From Branchiostoma floridae (Eukaryota > Chordata > Leptocardii > Amphioxiformes > Branchiostomatidae), in the NCBI RefSeq assembly GCF_000003815.2, contig NC_049994.1:16685280-16749279 (forward strand): a DNA stretch of 64,000 bases. The letters are read 5' to 3'. Below the pieces are notes generated by a model. It had not been told where the DNA came from. It saw only the letters and a list, made by a program, of their open reading frames with translations, and did not search any database. Numbering within the stretch: position 1 is the stretch's first letter; the number at the start of each line of letters is the position of its first letter. Position numbers and translations under genes: made by a program. Positions 11,948 through 21,929 of this stretch are shown one piece after another.

Positions 11948-14900
11948 ATGAAGCCAACGAAGACCGTACCCACACCGATACTGCCCAACATTGAGGACTG
12001 TCAGTGGTCCCCGAGTGTAGCGCACCTCTTCCAGCGCCACTACATTCTGCAAACACCCATGTACTACATACGGTGGATCTATGCTGTCGTCTACTCCCTG
12101 TACCTACTGTTCGTGCTGAGAGCTCCCACCGACGCGGACATCGTTCGCCTTGTGGAGAACACAAGCCTGTGTATGCTGGTTCGTCCCGCAAAGAACGGCA
12201 GGTCGGGTGGATATCTTTTCTTTTTAGGAACTTGTACTTTTTTTATTGTTCGATATACCAAAGAGCTTCCATGAAAGCTCCTTGGATGTACAGTCAAACC
12301 TGTATTAGGGGCCACCTCTACAGAGGGGCCACCTGTCCATAGTGGCCACTTTTTGTCGGTCCCTTGGGTATTTTATCTACAAGTTGCCACCTCTATACAG
12401 AGGCCACCTGTCTATAGTGGCCAAATTTGTCCGGTCCCTTGAGTGGCCGCTATAGACAGGTTTGACTGTACAGTCAAACCTGTATTAGGGGCCACCTCTA
12501 CAGAGGGGCCACCTGTCCATAGTGGCCACTTTTTGTCGGTCCCTTGGGTATTTTATCTACAAGTTGCCACCTCTATACAGAGGCCACCTGTCTATAGTGG
12601 CCAAATTTGTCCGGTCCCTTGAGTGGCCGCTATAGACAGGTTTGACTGTACACGACATCTGCAGTCAATGCACTGTGACATAACGTTTAACTAAAACATA
12701 ACAAAAGGTGACATTTTCAAGCAAATTCGGCAGGTCGGACTTATTCGTTCGGCTGGCAATTACAGGCACCCAAGGCCGCCCAACTAGCCGAGGCTATTAT
12801 AAAGGACTGGCCTTGGGAAGAAATACAGTATACAATGAATAGCATGTCTAGTTTGTTTTGTTTGTTTGAACCTTTATTTATTCATGAAAGCTCAAATCGG
12901 CCTGCAGGCCAATAATACATACAATAATAATACATTGTCTAGTACAATAATACATACAAATTCACACAAAGTATGATACAAGCTACTTTACATTTTACTT
13001 TATTCTTTTTTATTGTCCGATATACACGTCATCTGCAGTCAATGTATTGTGACATAACGTTTAACTTTAACAGGACAGACGAGTACGAGATGACGGTTGA
13101 CGACTGCAAGCTGCGCGCCTCTGGCGGTTATCACCTGAAGCACATGTCGATGCTGTACAAGAAAGGGGAAGACGCCGTCCAGATTTTGCGTTTCACTCGC
13201 AACGGAGTCAACCTTAGCAACAGATCTCAGATATTTTCTACATTATACTTTTACGGAACTCTCTCGTCCCATGTCAAGTGTCATCTCTTCTCCAATAGCC
13301 TGGTCCGACACATCGTGGACAGGGATTTAAAGATTCTCCAAGAGTCGACCTACACGTCAATTCCCTTACATTACGGGCTCTTACATTCGTCCATCAGTGC
13401 CCTACAAAGTGAGGGGAACGTGTCGAGGTTTCTCGGGTACGGAGGGGTCGGCATCAGGGAGAGCCTTATGGAAGAGAGCAGGAATATGCGCGCATGGGAG
13501 GGGCACCAGTCCGGCCGCCGCTGGGACTTACTGGGACAGGAGAGTCTACTCTACAAACTCTTCCGGTTAGTACAAACGTTTATGTCATCCCTGGACCATT
13601 CTCCTACGCAGAGACATCCAACGGCGCCAGCAAACCGCCTCTTGTCTGTACTCTGCTATCTCAACCGTCACCATCAGTTCCTGTGGGTGTCGCCACAAAC
13701 CAGCTGTCAGCCAATCAGAAAATAGGCCTTTCAGTTTTCAAAAGGGATCTCGCATAAGTAGGGGCGACTTATGAATAATATTGTCTATCTATGTCGAGGT
13801 GCATTTCGAATCTGTTCGGCAGTAATAAAATGTTACGATAACTAGTCGCCTCAATATCTGCTTGAACTTTGATACTCTTTTTTTCCTCCATTCGCTTACG
13901 TCATCAGGTCCAGACAAGCACTACGTGACGTCATGAGGCGCCACGGGGTCGATCAGAAGTTGTTGGAGGCGCTTTTCAACCACATCGTCGTCCACGCTAT
14001 GGACCATTATGGCTGCGATAAGTCTTCCAACCTAAGGTGAATCCTCTATCCTATCCTCCCTCGAGCTCTCTCTCCCTCCTTCCATCCACTCACTCACTCA
14101 CTCACTCAGTCACTCACTCACTCACTCACTCTCACTCACTCATTCATTCACTTATTTGCTCCCGCTCATTCACTTACTCGCTCACTCATTTGCTCACTCA
14201 CTCACTCATTCAGTCACCCATTCACTTGCTCGCTCACTCATTCACTCACACACACACTCACTCTCACACACTCACTCACTCTCACTCATTCATTCACTTA
14301 TTCGCTCACTCGCACACTCATTCACTTACCCGCTCGCTCATTCACTCACTCATTCACTCACCCATTCACTTAATCGCTCACTCACTCACAAACTCACTCA
14401 CTCATTCTCTCACTCATTGTCATTCACTCACTCATTCACACACACTCACTCACTCACTCTCATTCACTCACTCTCACTCATTCACTCACTCATTCATTCA
14501 CTCACTCGCTCACTCACACACTCACACACACACTCACTCATTCACTCTCACTCAAAAATTTGGGTAAGTCCTAGATTTGTGCTGAAAATAACCGTTCAAC
14601 TTTGCTTCATGAATGATATACATGTACATGTATATGCAAAGTAGCCTCCATAGCAGACCCTCTGGGGTCTTTTTTGACAGAAGTGTATTATGAGCCCAAA
14701 ATGTCCCCAGTGAGCCTGCTATGGAGGCTATCTGGCAAGTTTGTATACCTTCACATCCATGCTTCCCTCAGGTTTTCCCTCCACCCCTGGCATGTGGGAT
14801 GCAGCACCCACCAGGCCTTCAACACTAACATGTTCCGGGTCCTGATCGTCCGGCCCAACCTCAACCCACTCGCACCCAACACTCTCCGCTCCATCAACAA

Positions 14901-14985
14901 GCCGTTCTACCGGGACTTGTACCGGGAACTGAAGATCATACACCCCCAAGTGGCGGAGGAAGCGACTGCTAGTGTCATGTACTAG
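11948..14985 (+). CDS. Unrecognised four-exon protein gene (~362 aa)
   Basis: Predicted coding exons are 11948-12201, 13074-13565, 13908-14036 and 14772-14985. Every junction has GT-AG ends (ag/gtcggg, cg/gttagt, ag/gtgaat donors; aacag, atcag, cctcag acceptors). Phases agree throughout (2, 2, 2), giving 363 codons with a TAG stop. I do not recognise the family. Exon 1 encodes a possible membrane helix (around residues 43-58, WIYAVVYSLYLLFVL). Exon 2 is rich in polar residues, and exon 4 ends in a conserved-looking segment (FRVLIVRPNLNPL, then INKPFYRDLYRELK). The start has a purine at -3 (atcaagATGA), but an acceptor-like ttttcgtacag lies 7 bases upstream, so further 5' exons are possible. 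Intron 1 carries a MITE dimer and intron 3 a large (actc)n tract. A polyadenylation signal aataaa occurs at 15318. It could also be a decaying duplicate. Confidence 0.6.
12289..12650. mobile_element. Perfect head-to-tail dimer of a 180-bp MITE
   Basis: Two copies of a 180-bp unit (12289-12470 and 12469-12650, sharing the central TA) appear identical by eye. Each begins tacagtcaaacctgta and ends with the inverse acaggtttgactgta, with internal words such as ccacctctacagaggggcca. It lies in intron 1 of the 12-kb gene. Relatives occur at 31921-32314 and as the ends of the 2.1-kb element at 40729-42849. The TA-bounded inverted termini suggest a Tc1/mariner-type mechanism (inference). Confidence 0.85.
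14083..14555. repeat. (ACTC)n / (ATTC)n microsatellite, ~470 bp
   Basis: An almost pure run of cact, catt and caca tetramers inside intron 3 of the 12-kb gene. Open frames of up to 176 codons across it (repeating His-Ser-Leu-Thr) are artefacts of the stop-free repeat. Confidence 0.95.
14642..14730. mobile_element. Small foldback MITE
   Basis: Starts tagcctccatagcaga and ends with the inverse gcctgctatggaggcta, with tctggggtcttttttgac inside. A longer relative lies at 62156-62330 and shares the inner words tctggggccttttttgc and gcctgctatggaggcta. It sits in intron 3 of the 12-kb gene, 40 bases before the exon 4 acceptor tract. Confidence 0.65.
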
Positions 14986-15044
14986 CTATAACTCAGACTT
15001 CCGATGTTCCGAATATAATTTCATCAGATTGGTAAACCGTAACA

Positions 15045-15254
15045 TAGTAAATGTATGTAAGTTCGCGGGGATTTAATTTCGCGGTAGCGAGAAAAAGGAC
15101 TTTTCGTGGTGGATTTAAGTTCGCGGTAACGCCATAGACTGCAATCTAATATCATAATAGAAAAATGTTCGCGGTGGTTTTAAATTCGCGGTGAAGTGGT
15201 CACCGCGAAAACCGCGAACAATAATCCACCGCGAAAATTTCTGCATTTACAGTA
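15045..15254. mobile_element. MITE of the TTCGCGG family, copy 1
   Basis: Carries gttcgcggggatttaattt, ttcgcggtagcgag, ggacttttcg and tgttcgcggtggttttaa, and ends gcatttacagta. Other copies lie at 32483-32694, 38109-38320, 52235-52450, 60113-60329 and 61363-61564 in both orientations. The termini tactgtaaatgca and tgcatttacagta are inverted. There is no coding sequence. Confidence 0.8.
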
Positions 15255-15464
15255 TTAGTGTTTCGTACAATACCAAAGTCGATTCTAAAGTCAAACAAGA
15301 AGATGTGAAAGAACAAAAATAAAGAATCTACTGTTCGGTACATTATATTCTGTGTGTTTAGTCATTTGTTCAACCTTCCTGGCCACTTAGGTTTCTTAAC
15401 AGACTACTAACAGAAGCAACTTTCTGATGCGCACACTCGCATCAGTTTTGGAGTTCCCACACAC

Positions 15465-15561
15465 ACTCCGTTCCATCAACAAGCCGTTCTACCAGCACCT
15501 GTACCGGGAGCTGAAGATCATACACCCCCAAGTGGTGGAGGAAGCGACTGCTAGTGTCATG
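15465..15561 (+). pseudogene. Partial duplicate of exon 4 of the 12-kb gene
   Basis: The stretch encoding SINKPFYQHLYRELKIIHPQ followed by VVEEATASVM repeats the last third of exon 4 (14880-14976) with few changes. It then runs into unrelated sequence, aagaagaactttattgcgca, instead of the stop codon. No acceptor lies immediately upstream in matching phase. It is probably a truncated tandem or retro-duplicated fragment, though a use as an alternative 3' exon is not excluded. Confidence 0.6.
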
Positions 15562-15564
15562 AAG

Positions 15565-16435
15565 AAGAACTTTATTGCGCAACGATCGTACACGGTACAA
15601 TGTATGGCAAAAAAAAGAAGAAACAAACTTATCATCCTTATTACTAAAACAAGTATCAAACTTAGTACATATGCAGATTATGAATATAGAATGAAATAAT
15701 TTGCATCCTAATTTCTAGAACAATAAGAGCTAGCCTAAATCATTGATACTGTATTACAATCGAGTGGGGCTAATTATGAGTTTCGGCATTTTTTCTTATG
15801 ACAAAGCAGTCTTTTATATATTCGCCTATTTTAGCATTGTGGGAGTTATTTCATCTGAATATATAATCAATTCTGTCTGTATCATTGAGTCTCTTAAAAT
15901 CTGTTGTATTTGATTCGAGGAATGTGAATAACTCATTACGTGAAACATTGTAATGTATAAAATGTTCTTTAATCACAACAAAGGATTTGGTTCTTCTTCG
16001 CACTGTAGACTAAAAGTAAAAACAATGCACGCGCTGATGGCAGTCATAAACGTTACATGCTATGGTCTCATATGGAGATTTGTGCAGCACTCTTTAACTC
16101 CCCAAAGCTTATATTATGGCGTGAATAGCCATTCCAGTTTAACTGAAATACCTTTCACCGTAAGGTTATATGTTAAAGTTTTGATCCATGGATTTATTCA
16201 GGCATTCAGCACAGTACAGTGGGAGCATGCGGTCTGTTAATGTATCCCTGTTTCTTAGTTTGGTTATTTGCCTGTATCTTACAACAGGTCTTAGTCAGTG
16301 TCATTGACGAAAGACACTGGATACTGTCTGAAACCTCTGACCGCTTCCAAAATCATATCCAGTCGCTGAAATGACTATATTATTATTATTTGGCGTATCT
16401 TATCACCTGGATGCCCAACATTCATCGACGTAACG
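15565..16435. other. Noncoding stretch
   Basis: The word ctttattgcgcaacg near 15572 resembles the reversed 3' tail of a non-LTR element. The frame 15953-16240 shows no recognisable domain. Confidence 0.3.
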
Positions 16436-16439
16436 CCGG

Positions 16440-16857
16440 TTCACCTTAATCCGGGGGTAACCTATATTCGTTGTCTGTAAGAAAAAACGTATTTAGGGAT
16501 ATGAAGTCGACGGACGGTGGTTTCAAATCGGAACATTTTGAAAATATTGAAAATTTAAAAACACTGCACTGTCAGCAGACTTAATAGTCCTAAATGTGCT
16601 GTTTTGAAAGACAACGAATAAAGGTTACCCCACGGATAAAGGTGAACGAGCGTAGGTCACCTTTATCCGTGGGGTAACCTATATCCGTTGTACTTAAAAA
16701 TAGGGTATTTGGGGATCGTCAAGTCGAAAGATGGTAGTTTCACACTGCAATATTTTGAAAATATTTCCATTTGAAACCCACGTCCGTTAACCTGAAACTC
16801 CTAGATACAATTTTTTTTAATGCAACGGATATGGGTTACACCACGGTTAAAGGTGAC
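16440..16857. mobile_element. Two adjacent MITEs of the CACCTTTATCCGTGGGGTAACC family
   Basis: Copy 1 (about 16440-16647) and copy 2 (about 16655-16857) are head to tail. Each starts tcacctttatccgtggggta (copy 1 slightly mutated) and ends with the inverse, ggttac(c)ccacggataaaggtga or ggttacaccacggttaaagg. They share the inner words gggtatttgggga and caatattttgaaaatat. Relatives lie at 24434-25394 (split by a LINE) and 56813-57014. Confidence 0.75.
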
Positions 16858-16859
16858 CA

Positions 16860-18700
16860 AACGGTATGCCTGTTTCATTTTTTTAATTCTGCAAAATTCT
16901 GAAAACCAAGAAATTAAATTGGTGTGGCCGTGATACGACATATTTGTCCATACCAACGATTACAACCTACTTAAGAGCACATCAAATAAAGCGAGCCAAC
17001 CCGAACAAAAGCGCGCCCTAATGACCGTATGATATGTCATCATACACTGTGTGCCTTCATCAAATATTTAACAGCCATCTGGTCCTGTACTAGCCGTGGG
17101 GCGACGCGTGTGTTATTATATCCCTTTGTTGTCTCCGGTAAAGCGATACAGTAAATGTTATCCATTATACCGAAAGGTCACACATTTGTTAGCTTCAGTT
17201 CAATACATGTATCAACTTTTAAAAGCTCTCAAAGACTTTGTGTGCTTGCCATTTGTCTTTATTCTGTTCGCTCTATTTACTGTTATACAATTTATGATGG
17301 AATCTTTATTTGGAACTTCGTGCTCGATGGCTGTCTGCAAGGGTAGATACAGACACAATAACATAGGAAGGTGAAAACGTCTGTTCTATCTGCTTGATCT
17401 ATTTGACGCTGCCATTGATGAAAAATGGCCAGAAACGCATGAAAAGAATATTGTTGTATTTGCATGCGTGAAAATTCTTTGATGATAATGGGAATAGTAG
17501 ACAGGTAGATTTGTCAACATAGCCCCGGATGCCACTAGTAGATCAGTCTCCTTTTGTGTAACGTTGGAAAATAAACCTGCGTTTGTTATAAATGAACCTG
17601 TAGGTAATTGATGAATCTCCTTTGACTCTGCTGCAATTTTTCACGCATTCTACAAACAGGTTCTTCGGGATGCTACTGTAGGTCATGGTGAAAGAAGGCC
17701 ATATGGAACTACCTTGAACTTCATGAGATCCATTTTTTTCATACACATTCTGCAAACGATTTCTTCAGACTGCTACTGTAGGTCGTTGTAAGTAAAGCCA
17801 TGGAACTACCTTTACATTAAAGTTATGGGAAACATATTTTCATACCGTCCTTGTGGTTTTATCCCTGTTTTTTTACATTTATTTTATATGCAACACATAT
17901 ACCACGGATTCAAAGCAAAAGTACAATACAATTATCAAACTGAAGAAAAAGAATAGAAATGATACCAGCCAACAAACGCAACAGTAACACATGAAAAAAA
18001 AATCAATAGTGACAGCAATTAGATAACTTAATACAAACAGATAATGAGAAAAGATGATTAACCTAATGCCAGTCTCACACAATAATTGAAATAAAGGAAC
18101 TTCAAACAAACCCTTTTTTATTACACATAGAACCCCGGGTGCGAGTTTGCACAAGGGTTTGCACAAGCTGTCACATGTGTTGACTCAGTTATTTTAGATG
18201 TAGAATTAGACGTCCAGTGTAAGGCAAGGTAAGGCATTTCTAAACTTATTTGTTGTTTCTCGAATTCAGAGAATAATTGTCGGCTGGAAGATAAAAAGAA
18301 AAATTTTGGATAAATAAGATACGCCAACTGGATATGGTACGTAAAAAAAGCGTATAAATCATCTTATAACTCAAGCACTGGATATAATTTTGGAAAAGGT
18401 TATCTGAATCATCTGATCGTTTCCAAAATCATATCAAGTTACTTGAGGATCTGCTTTTTGGAGTCTGGTTGTTGAATGAGACCTCCTTTGTTGAATACAC
18501 ACACCGATTACATTGTTCCCTGCTGTAGCGTGTGCACAAAATTGTGTGGCCCGGGGGTAGAGAAGCGAAGATGAGCGCCGCCTGATGCACCATTTTCGAT
18601 TTTGTGCGGGAAGAACTCAATGTTTTCAGGGTGACCTCTTTTTTTATTGGAAACTTAAAAGATTGAGTGGCGTCCTCGGTGATAGGATTAGTCTATCTCT
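16860..18700. other. Noncoding stretch up to the assembly gap
   Basis: Contains a diverged direct repeat of about 110 bp (near 17590-17700 and 17705-17810, sharing gctactgtaggtc and ggaactacctt). At about 16905-16925 it holds the word aaattaaattggtgtggcc, which matches the end of the nested element at 41.2-42.5 kb. The frame 17096-17374 is hydrophobic but has no family signature. Confidence 0.35.
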
Positions 18701-18800
18701 NNNNNNNNNNNNNNNNNNNNNNNNNNNNNNNNNNNNNNNNNNNNNNNNNNNNNNNNNNNNNNNNNNNNNNNNNNNNNNNNNNNNNNNNNNNNNNNNNNNN
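18701..18800. other. Assembly gap (100 N)
   Basis: Exactly 100 undetermined bases, the usual placeholder for a gap of unknown size. Continuity between the two sides is not guaranteed. Confidence 0.99.
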
Positions 18801-19039
18801 AGTAGCCCATGGACTCCGCCCAGTCAGGGGAGCGATACCCACCTGCCTGGCCTGAATCTACGTGTTACGGCGTCATAACCAACGTGGAACGGGGCCTTCT
18901 GATTGGTCCGCGGCGCCTGGCTATATGATAATACAGTATACAAATACTAACCCATCATTAAGCATAACACGCCTATCAACGATTAATCTATGGTTGTAAA
19001 AGGGACCCAAGAACAGCTTCGCCAGAAACATGCATGCTA

Positions 19040-19310
19040 TGTACCGGAGGGTCTGCATGCCTATTTTCGTGAAGTGTAGCGAACTATCATAACCCACTGT
19101 TAATCGTAGCCGGTCCGCTCTAATTCACCGTTAAGTGTTGTGAGCATTAGTATATCATTTGTCAAGCTCCATGAACACAGATGAATACCCCAGTAAACTC
19201 GATGCCAAACATCTCGTACTCCACAATAACGAGTCAATTTACCGTTAAGCGTAGCAAGAAAGCCCCCATGCAGAGCCTCTCTACGCACGCACACCTGTGG
19301 ATTTGTACGG
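19040..19310. repeat. Inverted relative of the 340-530 repeat
   Basis: Contains agggtctgcatgcc, gtgaagtgtagcgaac, caccgttaag and gttaatcg words, the reverse complement of those at 340-530. It indicates a dispersed repeat in opposite orientation. Confidence 0.5.
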
Positions 19311-20985
19311 TTTACCGGCGGAGGACATTTTGTGAGTTTGAAACGTGCATATAAGAACATCGTTGCCACTCATATGGCGTTTGCAATTTCGCAATGTCTT
19401 AACGCGTTTCGTTGCCTCAGTCTTTTCAAGAAGGGTGTGACAGAACCAACAGCCTACAAGGATCTAAGACACTCTTCCCCATAACCAGGCAGGTGAATCT
19501 TTCAGCAGGACCATTCCGTGAGCACCTCTGGTTTGCGATCGTCCCGATCGTGCGATGTTTATGACTTGGCCCTTGCGGAGGACGGATACATACATCTGTC
19601 CAGAAGCCAGCAAGATGCTACAAGAAACATAGAGTGATCTTAAGACGTAAAGAAGATCACAAACGGACTGTGCAGCAGACGAACTGTACCACAAAGGGTC
19701 TGTATGTGGTTCTTATTCCCGGATACTCGGTCTAACAAAAGAGAGACCGACTCTTGGAGTCAGACAGTGTGTTGACAGACAAGAAAACGATGCGGCTAGT
19801 ATGACATGCTTCGTAGGTAGGTGGATTTAACAGATATCGTTAGAACAAGCAAAGTCCCTTTTTTGATATCTATCTATTTCGTCGTTGTGTAGGTCATACT
19901 GTATAGCCAGTTATTGGTTCAGGGTATTTGTGAGAACAATGCATAGCCCCTCTTTTTCATATTAATCAATTTCGGCGTTGTTCGGGTCATATCATGTGGT
20001 CAGCTTTTTGGTCAGCATAATTGTGAAGAAAAAAAGCTTAGTCTCTCTTTTTGATTAATCAATTTCTTCGCCATTCTGGGCATATTTGTAAAAACAATGT
20101 ATAGTCCTTCGACTTCTTTTTCATATCAATTTACTAGTATGCTGTCGCTATTCGGGTCTTTAGATCAGCTATTTGTTCGACATTTTTGCCTGAACACGCA
20201 AAAACATCGTTTCTTTGAAACGGCCAGAAGCAGAAATATTACAGTTAACCTTAATCACACATCGGTCTATATATCACATGCTCACTTCTAAGAGGTTTTT
20301 ATTGCCCTTTGTTATTGCGTTAGGCCTTTAAAAGGAAAGGGTGGGAGTTATTTTTATCGAGTTGACGCACCGTTGTGTCGGTGGACTTTACGCCGCGTAA
20401 ACCGATCATACTTATATGGAAAACTACGAAAGCAGGTTTAGTACGGGCTCGTCTTTGATACCGTTACATAACGGAAATGATCCAGGTTATACTTCCGACG
20501 TCTTTCCGCCGAATTTCAAAATCGTGGGAGTCGATTTGTTGTCTCGTCTGAAATTCTAGTATTCTACCCTATCATATTGGACAAGGATTTGTGACCTACG
20601 CTAAACATCGGTAGATCTATAATACGAAATCGTGTAGAGATCGAGGGAGCACCAGTTGTATTGTTGATGGAAAAGTCATTTTAGAGCTCTTTCACTCGCC
20701 ATGCTGTGTGACGACCCTCTTTAAGCCTACGAGAATGCTGAACAACAAACGCACTAGACAACAGAACGGCTGCAAGCGCACAGTACAGGTGAAGCTAGCT
20801 TAAGAGTAACGCCTTCGATGGCGGCTGAAAAAGCAAACGCTTATCTCATAATAACTGCGACCTTTCTGTTTGTTTCTCAAAGGTAGGAAACGCGTCGGTG
20901 GGGATGTGGAGGGCTCGTCATGTGTTACCGGATCTGCGTTGAAATATCACACCGGAAGGCTATATTCTACGTTGGTCCATGTGTA
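19311..20985. other. Noncoding stretch upstream of the Kv gene
   Basis: Nothing recognised. Around 19860-20120 three copies of a loose ~110-bp word set (ctctttttcatatcaatttc, gttgttcgggtcat, gtgaa.aacaatg) suggest an old tandem repeat. Frames on the minus strand (19100-19369, 19464-19694) have no domain signature. Confidence 0.35.
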
Positions 20986-20994
20986 ACGTTAACT

Positions 20995-21560
20995 TCTTGA
21001 TACAGACGCATGCAGGTGGATACGTATTGTATATGGACCCATACTGGTGAACACAAACTGTATACGGACGTATACAGGTGAATAGAAACTGTATACGGAC
21101 CAATACAGGTGAATACCTCGTGTGTTCGTGGGTATGGACTCATATAGGTGAGTACCAACTGTATACTGGAGCATACAAGTGACGGCAAACTGTATTCAGG
21201 TGAATACAAACTGTATACGGACCAAAACAGTTGAATACCCCCGCGCGTACCTGTGTGTATGGAATCATACAGGTGAGTACCAACTGTATACGGACTCATA
21301 CAGGTGAATACCTTGTGTATACGGATGAATGCATGCGCAGGTGAATACAAACGGTATACGGACCCATACAGGCGAATACCTTGTGTTTTACGGACGCATA
21401 CAAGTGAATACAAACTGTATACGAACTAATACAGGTGAATACCTCGTGTGTACGTGTGTACCGACTCATACAGGTGAGTACCAACTGCACGTGTGTACGG
21501 ACGCATCATCGGCAAGTGGATACATTCAGTATACGGAACCACACAAGCAGAGCGCATCGT
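20995..21560. repeat. 31-bp minisatellite upstream of the Kv start codon
   Basis: About 17 diverged units based on gtatacggacccatacaggt plus gaatacaaact, some extended by a cctcgtgtgtacgtgt insert. The array ends about 150 bases before the Kv ATG, so it lies in the promoter or 5'UTR. The long frame on the minus strand (20967-21413) is a repeat artefact. Confidence 0.85.
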
Positions 21561-21712
21561 CTCGAAGCCATATAAGAGGATATATTCATGCTCTGTATAC
21601 GGATTTACACGTCAAGTGGATACGGTCTATATACAGAGAAGACACCCTTACACTTACACACGTAAACGTATAAGGTGCCTTATACGGGTATATTCCAACT
21701 TGAGGGAGGACC

Positions 21713-21874
21713 ATGTTGTCTCGCGGACAGGGAGCTTCACGAAGCGGAGCCGCCAGCAGGGCTCGGCGGAGGTGGAGGGAGGACAACCCGCCGGCCCCGC
21801 GGAGGAGCGCCCTGGACGGGCCCGTACAGAAGGTGGTGATCAACGTGAGCGGACTCAGGTTCGTGGAGGACAGT

Positions 21875-21929
<55 letters not shown>

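Noticed and set aside
14037-14644. Open frames of 162-176 codons rich in His, Ser, Leu and Thr
   Set aside because: They run through the (actc)n microsatellite, which lacks stops in several frames. The real gene splices across this intron.
20967-21490. 148-codon minus-strand frame with YTVGTHLY-like repeats
   Set aside because: It lies entirely in the 31-bp minisatellite; there is no splice or start context.
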